Shown: positions 25,497-33,798 of the stretch, one piece after another
Position numbering within the stretch: position 1 is the stretch's first letter
How the letters are laid out: the number at the start of each line of letters is the position of its first letter
Source: Anaerolineaceae bacterium UBA4799
GTDB taxonomy: Bacteria; Chloroflexota; Anaerolineae; Anaerolineales; Anaerolineaceae
Direction of reading: 5' to 3'
DNA: 52,062 nucleotides
NCBI GenBank assembly: GCA_002402725.1
Contig: DHGL01000013.1
Location: 1-52,062, forward strand
Notes under the pieces: model-generated
Seen by the model: the letters and a program-made list of their open reading frames with translations, nothing else
Databases searched by the model: none
Told to the model about the DNA's origin: nothing
Made by a program: the position numbers and the translations under genes

Positions 25497-26613
25497 AAGA
25501 CGGTCAGTTTTCTCAGGCTGCGCCTTGCTGGTATTTATCTCAGGTTTATTTTTGCTAACCGCATGGTTTGCCGTTCCAGCGATGGCGCGGGAGTATTTTG
25601 GCGAGCCCGCGGAACACCTGGCTGGTTTTTCGCGTTGGAATTTCAGCCTGCAAACCCTGCTGCACCGTAATGATCTTATTACCGGGACCTCTACAACAGA
25701 TGGTGATATCGACTTTTCGATAGAGAATGCAGAATCCATTTCCAGCATCAGCCACAGATTGGCAGAGGCGGATTTGATCAATGACGCAACGGGCTTCAGA
25801 GCTTACCTGGTCTACAAGGGATTGGATTCACAAATCAAAGCCGGAGCGTTTAAATTGAATCCCTCCATGACCAGCCTGGAAATCGCGGAAAGAATACAGA
25901 CGGCATATTCGCCAATTGTTCCCTTCTATATTTACCCCGGCTGGCGGGCGGAGGAAATCGCTGCCGCATTGCCATCCTCGGGTATTGAGGTTTCTCCAGA
26001 GGATTTCCTTTCCATTATCCGTGACCCAACATCCCTTGGTGATTTTCCTCCGCTGAGCGAGCAAGAATCTTTGAATGGTTTTCTTTTCCCTGGAGAATAC
26101 CAAATCGATAGAAAAGTCAGTGCGAAAGAACTAGTGCTCATTTTTGTGGATCGTTTTAATGAAAACGTGGATGGCGATATCATAAACGCCATCAACGGGC
26201 AGGGATTAAGCCTTTACGAGGGCATCACCCTGGCATCCATCATTCAGAGGGAGACATTTGAAGATGAAGAACGCGCGTTGATAGCTTCCGTTTTCTACAA
26301 CCGCTTGCGCGATGGGATTAAACTCGAGACCGATCCCACAGTCCAATACTCACTGGGTTATTCAGAAGAGTGGGGCGGGTGGTGGAAAACACCTTTGCAG
26401 CATAAGGACCTGGACGTTATTTCTTCTTACAACACCTACATCATCCAGGGTTTGCCACCAACTCCCATCTCCAACCCGGGGCTGCCTTCAATACTAGCAG
26501 TAGCGTATCCTGAGGAAAGCTCGTTCTATTTCTTCAGGGCAAAATGCGATGATTCAGGATTGCATGACTTTTCGATTACTTTTGCGGAACACCTCTCAAA
26601 GGAATGCCCATAA
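25486..26613 (+). CDS. mltG: Endolytic murein transglycosylase MltG
   Basis: 375 aa from ATG 25486, with SD AGGAG 5 nt upstream inside ruvX; the longer frame to 25423 has no family sequence. One N-terminal membrane segment ('GCALLVFISGLFLLTAWFAV'). Then the YceG domain: 'LASIIQRETFEDEERALIA' with the catalytic Glu, 'VFYNRLRDGIKLETDPTVQY', 'SSYNTYIIQGLPPTPISNPG'. MltG cuts nascent glycan strands and so sets their length at the outer face of the membrane. Confidence 0.93.
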   Translation: MKHRRRSVFSGCALLVFISGLFLLTAWFAVPAMAREYFGEPAEHLAGFSRWNFSLQTLLHRNDLITGTSTTDGDIDFSIENAESISSISHRLAEADLINDATGFRAYLVYKGLDSQIKAGAFKLNPSMTSLEIAERIQTAYSPIVPFYIYPGWRAEEIAAALPSSGIEVSPEDFLSIIRDPTSLGDFPPLSEQESLNGFLFPGEYQIDRKVSAKELVLIFVDRFNENVDGDIINAINGQGLSLYEGITLASIIQRETFEDEERALIASVFYNRLRDGIKLETDPTVQYSLGYSEEWGGWWKTPLQHKDLDVISSYNTYIIQGLPPTPISNPGLPSILAVAYPEESSFYFFRAKCDDSGLHDFSITFAEHLSKECP

Positions 26614-26635
26614 AAAAGGAGACCCGCAGGTCTCC
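26612..26635 (-). terminator. Terminator of the SOD-ferredoxin operon
   Basis: Stem GGAGACC/GGTCTCC (26618-26624, 26629-26635) with loop CGCA. On the minus strand it is followed by TTTTTT (26612-26617). On the plus strand the U-tract is poor, though the hairpin sits right behind mltG. Confidence 0.8.
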
Positions 26636-26661
26636 ACTTCCTCTTCAATCAAAATTGATCA

Positions 26662-27066
26662 TTAAGCGTTGTAACCTGGTCCTGATTTGAAAAACTCAGC
26701 GTTGGTTTCAATGCAGAAAGTCAGGTCAACGGTTTCGCCAGCCGCGAGGGTGCGGGTACCTTCAAGGTGAACAGCCGCGCCGTCGTGGTTTTTGCCATCA
26801 TAAACCTCAGTGAAACCCTCAGTTCCCACGGGCATGGATAGTTTTTCGCCACCTTTGGCTTTGTAAGCCGTGGGGACTTCGCTATCCGGAAAAATTGCCT
26901 CAAAGGGGCATTCTGCAACGCAGGCACCGCAGTCGATGCAGGTGTCCGCATCGATGTAATACCATGGCCACTTGTCTTCCGGTTTTCCAGCAACAATGCA
27001 TTCCACCGGGCAAACGGTTGCACAACCACCATCACGTAAACATAAACTGGTAATTACATGAGCCAT
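26662..27066 (-). CDS. 7Fe-type ferredoxin with C-terminal extension
   Basis: 134 aa; SD GGAGG 6 nt before ATG 27066. Cysteines 9, 15, 19, 23 ('CATVCPVEC') and 43, 46, 49, 53 ('CIDCGACVAEC') follow the layout of 3Fe-4S/4Fe-4S ferredoxins such as those of Thermus. A ferredoxin of this kind normally ends after about 80 residues; here 55 more residues ('MPVGTEGFTEVYDGKNHDGA' onward) form an unassigned tail with one further Cys. It is an electron carrier in the cytoplasm. It lies 30 nt downstream of the superoxide dismutase gene on the same strand, so the two are probably one operon. Confidence 0.85.
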   Translation of the reverse strand: MAHVITSLCLRDGGCATVCPVECIVAGKPEDKWPWYYIDADTCIDCGACVAECPFEAIFPDSEVPTAYKAKGGEKLSMPVGTEGFTEVYDGKNHDGAAVHLEGTRTLAAGETVDLTFCIETNAEFFKSGPGYNA

Positions 27067-27096
27067 CTGTATCCTCCTTGTTGATTATTGTTAACT

Positions 27097-27708
27097 TTAT
27101 TTTATCGCAGAAAAGCGATTTTCAATTTCTTTCCAATTGATAATGTCCCAAAAACTGGCAAGGTAATCCGCGCGGCGGTTCTGATATTTGAGATAATAGG
27201 CATGTTCCCAAACATCGACCACCAGGATAGGTTCGAGTCCTTCCTGTAGAGGAGAATCCTGGTTGGCGGTTGAGTGGAGCACGAGTTCACCACCCGGTTT
27301 AGCGCTCAACCAGGCATATCCACTGCCAAACCTGGCAAGGCCGGCTTTTTCAAATTCAGCTTTGAAGGTGGAAAAATCGCCAAACTTTTTCACCAGGGCA
27401 TCCATCAGCTTCCCGGATGGTTCATGAGCGCTGTCAGGCGCAAGGCAGAACCAGTAGACATTGTGATTGTAGACCCCGCCGCCATTGTTTCTGATAGCGG
27501 TGCGGATATCCTCCGGGATGTGGTCGAGGTTGCCAAGTATTTTTTTCAGCGACCACTCGAAAAATTGAGGATATTTCTCAAGCGCAGCGTTGAGGTTCTT
27601 TAGATAAGTCGCATGATGTTTTCCATAATGGATTTCCACAGTTTTCGCATCAATCACGGGTTCCAAAGCGTCGTACGCGTAGGGCAGAGCGGGCAGTTCG
27701 AACGGCAT
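27097..27708 (-). CDS. Superoxide dismutase (Fe/Mn)
   Basis: 203 aa from ATG 27708, with SD GGAGGG just upstream; the in-frame TTG at 27720 is part of that SD region. Family signatures: 'FELPALPYAYDALEP', the first metal-site His region 'HYGKHHATYLKNLN', 'VYNHNVYWFCL', and the C-terminal metal site 'DVWEHAYYLKYQNRR'. It removes superoxide in the cytoplasm. Metal choice (Fe or Mn) cannot be settled by eye. Its presence in a probably anaerobic or micro-aerobic lineage fits oxygen defence. Confidence 0.93.
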   Translation of the reverse strand: MPFELPALPYAYDALEPVIDAKTVEIHYGKHHATYLKNLNAALEKYPQFFEWSLKKILGNLDHIPEDIRTAIRNNGGGVYNHNVYWFCLAPDSAHEPSGKLMDALVKKFGDFSTFKAEFEKAGLARFGSGYAWLSAKPGGELVLHSTANQDSPLQEGLEPILVVDVWEHAYYLKYQNRRADYLASFWDIINWKEIENRFSAIK

Positions 27709-27796
27709 TTTTCCCTCCAATCAGTTGATTTGATATTTATTTTGAGGTCATTTCAGTTAAAATTCTAGTCATCAGGCAGGTGTTTGTCAAGGAAGG

Positions 27797-28807
27797 ATGC
27801 CAGCACTCGATGCCAGCCCGGAGGTTCTTGTTAACAGCGCACATGCAAAGATGAATCAAGAGAATCAGCATCATACCAGGGCTGTTTACCTGGTGGGTTT
27901 ATTTGCAGGTATTCTGGCGGTTTCGACAGCGTCTATTTTTATTCGCTTCGCGCAGCAGGAGGTCCCATCGCTGGTAATTGCGGCTGGAAGGATGGTCATT
28001 TCTACTCTCGTGATGCTGCCCTTTGCGTTATCTGAACTGAAGCGCAATCCAGTCATCTTCACCAGGAAGAAGGTTTTATTATTAGTTTTCGCGGGAGTCT
28101 CCCTGGGACTGCACTTTGCCACCTGGATCACATCACTTGAGTACACTTCTGTCGCCAGTTCAGTGGTGCTGGTGACCACCGCTCCGTTGTGGGTGGCTTT
28201 GTTTTCGCCGTTGATCCTGAAAGAGCGAATAACAAAACAGGTACTCATTGGCCTAATCGTCTCGTTGGTTGGCGGAATCATTGTCGGGATAAGCAGCAAT
28301 TGCGCAGCCACTGGTGGAAAGATTACTTGCAGCGGGTTAGGCGACTTGTTGGGAGGCGCGAACTCGCTTGGGAACCTGCTCGCCTTCGCCGGAGCACTGC
28401 TTTCAGGTGCTTATCTCATCGCGGGTAGAAAAGTGAGGAGTACAATTGCACTTCCCGTCTATACCTTTATTGTGTATGGTATCGCCGCGCTGATATTGAT
28501 GGTGCTGATGCTGCTTAAAAGGGATAGCATCACGGGTTATTCACCGATGAGCTATGTATGGATTCTGACGCTGGCGCTCATCCCGCAGTCGATTGGACAC
28601 ACGGCCTTCAATTGGGCGCTCAAGTTTCTGCCTGCAGCTTATGTTTCCATCGCGCTGCTTGGGGAACCAGTCGGGACGATCATGCTGGCGGCTTTACTTT
28701 TGCATGAGGCGCCAACTTCACTTGAGTTATTGGGCGGGCTACTGGTTCTGACTGGAATCGTTGTGGCGACACAAAGAATTTCCCCAAAGAAAAGACCTCC
28801 AGAGTGA
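27797..28807 (+). CDS. EamA/DMT-family transporter
   Basis: 336 aa; ATG 27797 follows AAGGAAGG, with ATG 27851 as an alternative start. About ten hydrophobic segments form two EamA repeats: repeat 1 from about residue 35 ('VGLFAGILAVSTASIFIRFA') to 'LVSLVGGIIVGIS', repeat 2 from 'LGNLLAFAGALLSGAYLIAG' to the end. 'LLGEPVGTIMLAALLLHEAP' is a typical EamA signature. These are inner-membrane drug/metabolite exporters; the substrate is unknown. It is a single gene, divergent from the SOD gene. Confidence 0.88.
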   Translation: MPALDASPEVLVNSAHAKMNQENQHHTRAVYLVGLFAGILAVSTASIFIRFAQQEVPSLVIAAGRMVISTLVMLPFALSELKRNPVIFTRKKVLLLVFAGVSLGLHFATWITSLEYTSVASSVVLVTTAPLWVALFSPLILKERITKQVLIGLIVSLVGGIIVGISSNCAATGGKITCSGLGDLLGGANSLGNLLAFAGALLSGAYLIAGRKVRSTIALPVYTFIVYGIAALILMVLMLLKRDSITGYSPMSYVWILTLALIPQSIGHTAFNWALKFLPAAYVSIALLGEPVGTIMLAALLLHEAPTSLELLGGLLVLTGIVVATQRISPKKRPPE

Positions 28808-28820
28808 ATCTGGAGGTCTT
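28792..28820. terminator. Terminator between the EamA gene and malQ
   Basis: A perfect 12-bp stem AAGACCTCCAGA/TCTGGAGGTCTT (28792-28803, 28809-28820) with a 5-nt loop that contains the EamA stop codon. The U-tract is better on the minus strand (TTTTCTTT), so it mainly serves malQ. Confidence 0.8.
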
Positions 28821-28825
28821 GTGTG

Positions 28826-30313
28826 CTAGCGGCTGTAAAGGAAGTTCAATTCTTTCACCCAGCGCTGCAGTTCCGCGTTGATCTGTTGAGGCTGGTACCG
28901 CCAACTCCAATTACCTGAAGCGCGGCCAGGGTAGTTCATGCGAGATTCACTACCCAATCCTAAGAAATCCTGAAGTGGACTGATGGCGAAAGCAGCGGGA
29001 GATTTCCACAACTCGCGTATCATGTCCAGGTGAATTTGCTCGCCAGAACTGGACAAGTACCTGCGGCACAGGTCTTTTTCAGGTTCTGGCGCGCTTTCAT
29101 ACCAACCCCTTGAGGTATCGTTATCGTGTGTTCCGGTATAAGCAACGCAGTTCAGTGGATAATTGTGTGGCAGAAAAGGGTCCTCAGGTGTGCTGCCGAA
29201 AGCGAATTGTAGTATCTTCATCCCGGGGAGGTGGAAAAAATCACGTAGCTCGATTACATCAGGTGTAATCAGACCCAGGTCTTCAGCAATGATAGGCAAA
29301 CCATGAATCGCTTTACCGATTGCTGACAGAAAGCTTTTTCCAGGTCCTTTAACCCAACGACCAATTTCAGCGGTAGGGTTGCCGGCGGGAATCTCCCAGT
29401 AACCCGCGAACCCCCGAAAATGATCCAATCGCGCTATATCCACTGTGTTGAGCACCGCCCTGAAGCGCTTTATCCACCAGGAGTAACCCTGATGCTTATG
29501 GGTAGACCATCTGTACAACGGGTTACCCCACAATTGCCCTGTTGGAGAAAAATAATCCGGTGGAACACCAGCGACCACGGTTGGGCGGCTGTCTTTACCC
29601 AGAAAGAACAGGTCAGGATTCGCCCAGGCATCAGCACTGTCGTAGGCAATAAAAATGGGGATGTCTCCGATGATTTGAATTCCGCGGGAATGCGCGTATT
29701 CTTTTACATTCTGCCATTGGGTAAAGAAGATAAATTGTCGGAATCTATGTTTTTCAACAACAGCCGCTTTTTCTGTGGAAAACCCGGAGAGGGCATCTGG
29801 ATGGCGCAAGCGGAGTGCTTCAGGCCAGCCGTCCCAGGAACCTCCCCCCTGAACTTCTTTGATCGCCATGAAAAGAGCAAAATCATCGAGCCAGCCGGCT
29901 TCATGAACGCAGAAATCAAGGTATTGTTGGTGCAGTTTCGCCGACCTGGATTTCTTGAATTTTCGAAAAGCCCGGTCAAGTATGGTGATCTTCCACGTGA
30001 TGGCAGTACCAAAATCAACGCGGTCGGTTGGAAAATCAGGCCTGTCGAGGAAATCATCACGGTTGAGTAGATGTTGTTCAATCAGCAGTGTGGGGGAGAT
30101 CAGGTATGGGTTACCTGCAAATGCGCTGAAACACTGATATGGTGAGTCGCCGTAACCGGTAGGACCAAGCGGAAGGATTTGCCATAGTGAACAATCACAG
30201 TCGTGTAGGAAATCCAACCAACGGTAGCACTCCGGTCCAAGGTCACCGATACCGTCAGGGCCGGGTAGACTGGTAGGGTGGAGCAGGATACCTGATTTTC
30301 GCGGAAGTGTCAT
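28826..30313 (-). CDS. malQ: 4-alpha-glucanotransferase (amylomaltase, GH77)
   Basis: 495 aa; SD GAGG 5 nt before ATG 30313. It begins 'RKSGILLHPTSLPGPDGIGD' as GH77 enzymes do. Catalytic motifs: nucleophile Asp in 'DIARLDHFRGFAGYW', acid/base Glu in 'PIIAEDLGLITPDV', and Asp in 'YTGTHDNDTSRGW'. It disproportionates maltodextrins in the cytoplasm, feeding or trimming glycogen. Downstream of glgA with only 2 nt between them. Confidence 0.95.
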   Translation of the reverse strand: MTLPRKSGILLHPTSLPGPDGIGDLGPECYRWLDFLHDCDCSLWQILPLGPTGYGDSPYQCFSAFAGNPYLISPTLLIEQHLLNRDDFLDRPDFPTDRVDFGTAITWKITILDRAFRKFKKSRSAKLHQQYLDFCVHEAGWLDDFALFMAIKEVQGGGSWDGWPEALRLRHPDALSGFSTEKAAVVEKHRFRQFIFFTQWQNVKEYAHSRGIQIIGDIPIFIAYDSADAWANPDLFFLGKDSRPTVVAGVPPDYFSPTGQLWGNPLYRWSTHKHQGYSWWIKRFRAVLNTVDIARLDHFRGFAGYWEIPAGNPTAEIGRWVKGPGKSFLSAIGKAIHGLPIIAEDLGLITPDVIELRDFFHLPGMKILQFAFGSTPEDPFLPHNYPLNCVAYTGTHDNDTSRGWYESAPEPEKDLCRRYLSSSGEQIHLDMIRELWKSPAAFAISPLQDFLGLGSESRMNYPGRASGNWSWRYQPQQINAELQRWVKELNFLYSR

Positions 30314-30315
30314 AT

Positions 30316-31806
30316 CTACCTCACGGAAGGTGAATTATTGGATAACTGCGTGTAGAGGTCCAGATAGTTACGGGCTGAAGCAGCCCACGAAAAATCACCT
30401 GCCATGGCATTGGATTGCATAATTTCCCACTGCGCTCGCTTCTTATAGAGGCGCAACGCGCGTATTAAAGCCGTTGTGAATGAGTCAGCATCCGCGTTCG
30501 GGAAGAGAAACCCGGTAGGTTTAGAAGAATTATCCGCGTCAGATATCGTGTCTGCCAATCCTCCGGTAGCCCGGGCGAGGGGCAGGCAACCATAGCGCAT
30601 GGCATACATCTGTGAAAGGCCGCAGGGTTCGTAGCGTGAGGGCATGAGTAATATGTCAGCACCCGCGTACATGCGCCTGGAGAGATTAACATCAAATTGG
30701 ATGGAAGCCCGTACTTTATCTGGCATTTCCTCTTCGAGTTCTCTGCAAGCCTGTTCAAGGTTGCGGTCTCCGGTGCCGAGCAAAACGGCACGCCACGCAA
30801 GGTTTTTAACATTACGTAGTCCTTCAATAACAAGATCCACGCCTTTTTGCCTGTCCATACGGCTGATGAGCACCAGCAACGGGATGTTGCTTTGCGCAGA
30901 AAAAGCAAATTCATTGAGCAAAGCCAGTTTATTTTCCTTGCGTGCGGCTAGATTTTCACCATCATAGTTGGTCTTGATGGCGGGGTCTACCGCCGGATCC
31001 CAGGATTTGACATCAATGCCGTTTAGAATACCGCTGAGTTGACCAACCCTGGTTTTGAGAAAATCTTGAAGGTCACAACCATACTCCGGTGTGAGGATTT
31101 CTCGCGCGTATGTCGGTGATACGGCCACAATATGATCAGCCGCGGCCAAACCCATGGGAAGAGGTTGGGTTTTCCCCCATTTCGGGAGGTTGTTATCAGG
31201 AGAGGGTTTGATCTTATAATCCACCAGGGCTTCATCAGCCCCGCTGCCCATAAAGGGCAGGTTATGTACTGTCAGCACCGACCTGGTTGTTTTCAGACTG
31301 GTATCTTTTTTACTTACAATACGCAGCTGATGCACTGCCAACGCTGTATGCCAGTCATTGGCGTGCAATATGTCACAATTCCATTTGAGAATAGAGGAGA
31401 TTTTGAGGCAGGCGAGGGAGAAGAATACGAACTTTTCAGCATCCGCTTTAAAATCGCTTCCATAAGTTACATCAGACCTGCTCACCGGTTCGCCGGAAAC
31501 CAGGTAAGTGACCACATCCGACAGTCTAGTTTCGAACAATTCGGCTTCTACCGGTCCTTTTATGGTGCTTACTTTGAATTTCCGTATTGGAACAACTGAT
31601 ATGTCACTGGCTTTGATGTGGTTGTAATAAGGAATAACCAGCCGGATATCCACTGACGCTCCTCGCGGGGAATGATTCAGGTTATTTATCGCGGCTGGTA
31701 AAGCGCCTGCTACATCTCCGAGTCCACCAGCTTTGACAAGGGGGGCTGCTTCGGAAGCGATGAAGAGAACATTCAAAACTTTTTTTGTGTGAATCTCATC
31801 GCTCAT
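30316..31806 (-). CDS. glgA: Glycogen synthase (GT5)
   Basis: 496 aa from ATG 31806, with SD AGGTGA 8 nt upstream. A GTG at 31818 overlaps the previous stop (GTGA) and is the alternative. GT5 signatures: the sugar-nucleotide loop 'APLVKAGGLGDVAGALP', 'ILHANDWHTAL', 'GILNGIDVKSWDP', and the C-terminal 'RYEPCGLSQMYAMRYG' followed by 'ATGGLADT'. It transfers glucose from ADP- or UDP-glucose to glycogen. It forms an operon with malQ. No glgC or glgB is in the window. Confidence 0.95.
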   Translation of the reverse strand: MSDEIHTKKVLNVLFIASEAAPLVKAGGLGDVAGALPAAINNLNHSPRGASVDIRLVIPYYNHIKASDISVVPIRKFKVSTIKGPVEAELFETRLSDVVTYLVSGEPVSRSDVTYGSDFKADAEKFVFFSLACLKISSILKWNCDILHANDWHTALAVHQLRIVSKKDTSLKTTRSVLTVHNLPFMGSGADEALVDYKIKPSPDNNLPKWGKTQPLPMGLAAADHIVAVSPTYAREILTPEYGCDLQDFLKTRVGQLSGILNGIDVKSWDPAVDPAIKTNYDGENLAARKENKLALLNEFAFSAQSNIPLLVLISRMDRQKGVDLVIEGLRNVKNLAWRAVLLGTGDRNLEQACRELEEEMPDKVRASIQFDVNLSRRMYAGADILLMPSRYEPCGLSQMYAMRYGCLPLARATGGLADTISDADNSSKPTGFLFPNADADSFTTALIRALRLYKKRAQWEIMQSNAMAGDFSWAASARNYLDLYTQLSNNSPSVR

Positions 31807-31814
31807 AAAGATGT

Positions 31815-33785
31815 TCACCTGACCATCTCAATGTAATCATCGGATGTGACTTCGTCCAGGTCAGCGCCGAGGAAACTGATCAATTCTGTGATGAGCCGGG
31901 ATTTCATTTCTGCGTCTTGCCGGCTCCAGGTGCGGCTTTTTACTTCGGCAAATTGACCAATGGCTGGTTTCATGATTTCATCAAAATTGATAAAGAATTC
32001 AACATCCTTATATCTCACCAGGTAGCGGATACGGTCTTTTTCGACCTCTTTTTCTAGATGAGGTTTGAAGTATTCCCGGTAGAAACGCGGACTCTGAGTG
32101 GCTGGGGCAAGGTAGCGGCTGCGCGAGAGCAAAACTTCCTGTTCAAATTTATCTTCACTGGTTGGACCGATCAAAGTGAGCCTTGAACGCACCTGTTCGA
32201 TCTTACCCAGTTCATCGAGGAATTCATCTTCTCGGTAGCGCAGGATACCCTGGTCGAGGTCCGCGAAGAAGAAGTAGATGTCAAATTCGCGGTAATGGCG
32301 CTTACGGATGACTTCCATATCTGATTCCAATAATTTATCTATCATCTTCGCGCGGTCGTTGATACGCACTTTTAGCTGAATTTCAAAACTTTCCTCTTCA
32401 GAGGTACCACCGATGGCGACGAGCTTGGACAGCACTGAAGACTCGCGCTTGATGAGGAATTGGTCGATTTTGCGTGAATACTCCCGGCTATGCGCCAGCA
32501 ATTCTTCCTCATTCAGACCGATAATTTGTTGGTCCCGCATCAACCACTTACCATTGACCATCACATCCTTAACATCTGTGGCTTTGGCGGCGTAAATGAT
32601 TTGGGCATAGGTACCGTTTGGGTCGTGCCGGAACCTTGGACTGTTGTGCAGAGGGTCAATATCGACCAATATAAGATCCGCCCGTTTACCACGCTCAAGC
32701 GAACCTGTAAGATGACCGATGTGCATGGCCTGGGCTCCCAGCCGCGTGGCCATAAGCAAGGTGGTCCTGGCGGGTAAGGTTGTCGGGTCTCCACTGAAAC
32801 CCTTTTGCAGGAAAGAGGTAAGGCGCATTTCCTCAAACATATCCAGGTCATTATTTGACGCTGGTCCATCAGTACCTATGCCAACATTTAGGCCGATTTC
32901 AAGCATGCGGGTGATAGGCGCAACACCGGAGGACAGTTTCATGTTGGAAGACGGGTTGTGCGCAACGCCGGCATTCGCATGAAGCAAAGTGTGCATTTCG
33001 CCGTCATCGACATGCACGCAGTGGGCGGCGAGGACTTTCGCGTCGAAAAGATTTTGTTTTTTTACATAAGGAATCACCGGCATGCGGTTCTCGCGGCGCA
33101 TGTTTTCTACTTCCACGGCGGTTTCTGATAAATGAGTGTGCAAGGGAACATCAAACTCGGCGGCCAGTGCAGCGGTGGCCTTCAGAATCTCGGCTGTGCA
33201 GGTGTACGGGGCGTGAGGTGCCACTGAAGGGATGATAAGGTCATGGGCTTTCCAGCGCGAGATAAAATCACGAGACATTTCAAGCGATTCTTCATAAAAC
33301 TGAGCGTCAGGTGTCGGAAACTTAAGAACGGTTTGCGCGCATAACGCGCGCATGCCAAATTCGGCGGTGGCTTTGGCAACCTCTTCTTCGTAATAATACA
33401 TATCAGCGAAAGTCGTAATCCCTGAGCGGGTCATTTCGAGACAGGCAAGCTGTGTACCCAAACGCACAAAGTCAGGAGAAACAAACTCGCGCTCAACCGG
33501 CATCATGTATCCCATCAGCCATACATCCAGCCGCAGGTCATCAGCAAGCCCGCGTAGCAATGTCATGGGCACGTGCGTGTGCGCATTGACCAGGCCTGGC
33601 ATTAGAATTTTACCCGCGCAATCCACCACCTGGTGTGCTGTATACTGAGCGAGGATTTCCTTTTCTTCACCAACAGCTTCGATTTCTTTTCCATTGATCA
33701 CCAGGGCACCGCACTCATAATGATGAAAGTCCGGGTCCATAGTAAGAACTTCAGCGTTATGTAGCATGATGTCGACTGTTTTCAT
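31815..33785 (-). CDS. Amidohydrolase (SAH/MTA-deaminase-like) fused to a CYTH-like domain
   Basis: 656 aa; SD GGAG 6 nt before ATG 33785. Residues 1-450 are a metal-dependent amidohydrolase of the TrzN/5'-methylthioadenosine-S-adenosylhomocysteine deaminase group: 'VNAHTHVPMTLLRG' (His69, His71), 'LHTHLSET', 'AHCVHVDD', and 'GIGTDGPASNNDLDMFEEMR' with the metal-binding Asp. Residues 466-656 look like a CYTH domain (class IV adenylate cyclase/triphosphatase): 'FEIQLKVRI' in place of ExExK, alternating charged strands ('FDIYFFFADL', 'RIRYLVRYKDV'), and 'FAEVKSRTW'. CYTH domains bind triphosphates in a tunnel. The fusion is unusual and its role is unknown. In line with cinA, glgA and malQ. Confidence 0.82.
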   Translation of the reverse strand: MKTVDIMLHNAEVLTMDPDFHHYECGALVINGKEIEAVGEEKEILAQYTAHQVVDCAGKILMPGLVNAHTHVPMTLLRGLADDLRLDVWLMGYMMPVEREFVSPDFVRLGTQLACLEMTRSGITTFADMYYYEEEVAKATAEFGMRALCAQTVLKFPTPDAQFYEESLEMSRDFISRWKAHDLIIPSVAPHAPYTCTAEILKATAALAAEFDVPLHTHLSETAVEVENMRRENRMPVIPYVKKQNLFDAKVLAAHCVHVDDGEMHTLLHANAGVAHNPSSNMKLSSGVAPITRMLEIGLNVGIGTDGPASNNDLDMFEEMRLTSFLQKGFSGDPTTLPARTTLLMATRLGAQAMHIGHLTGSLERGKRADLILVDIDPLHNSPRFRHDPNGTYAQIIYAAKATDVKDVMVNGKWLMRDQQIIGLNEEELLAHSREYSRKIDQFLIKRESSVLSKLVAIGGTSEEESFEIQLKVRINDRAKMIDKLLESDMEVIRKRHYREFDIYFFFADLDQGILRYREDEFLDELGKIEQVRSRLTLIGPTSEDKFEQEVLLSRSRYLAPATQSPRFYREYFKPHLEKEVEKDRIRYLVRYKDVEFFINFDEIMKPAIGQFAEVKSRTWSRQDAEMKSRLITELISFLGADLDEVTSDDYIEMVR

Positions 33786-33798
33786 AATTTACTCCGGT

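Noticed and set aside
29420..30070. 216-codon plus-strand open frame
   Set aside because: Antisense to malQ, which has complete GH77 motifs; composition of the antisense product is not protein-like.
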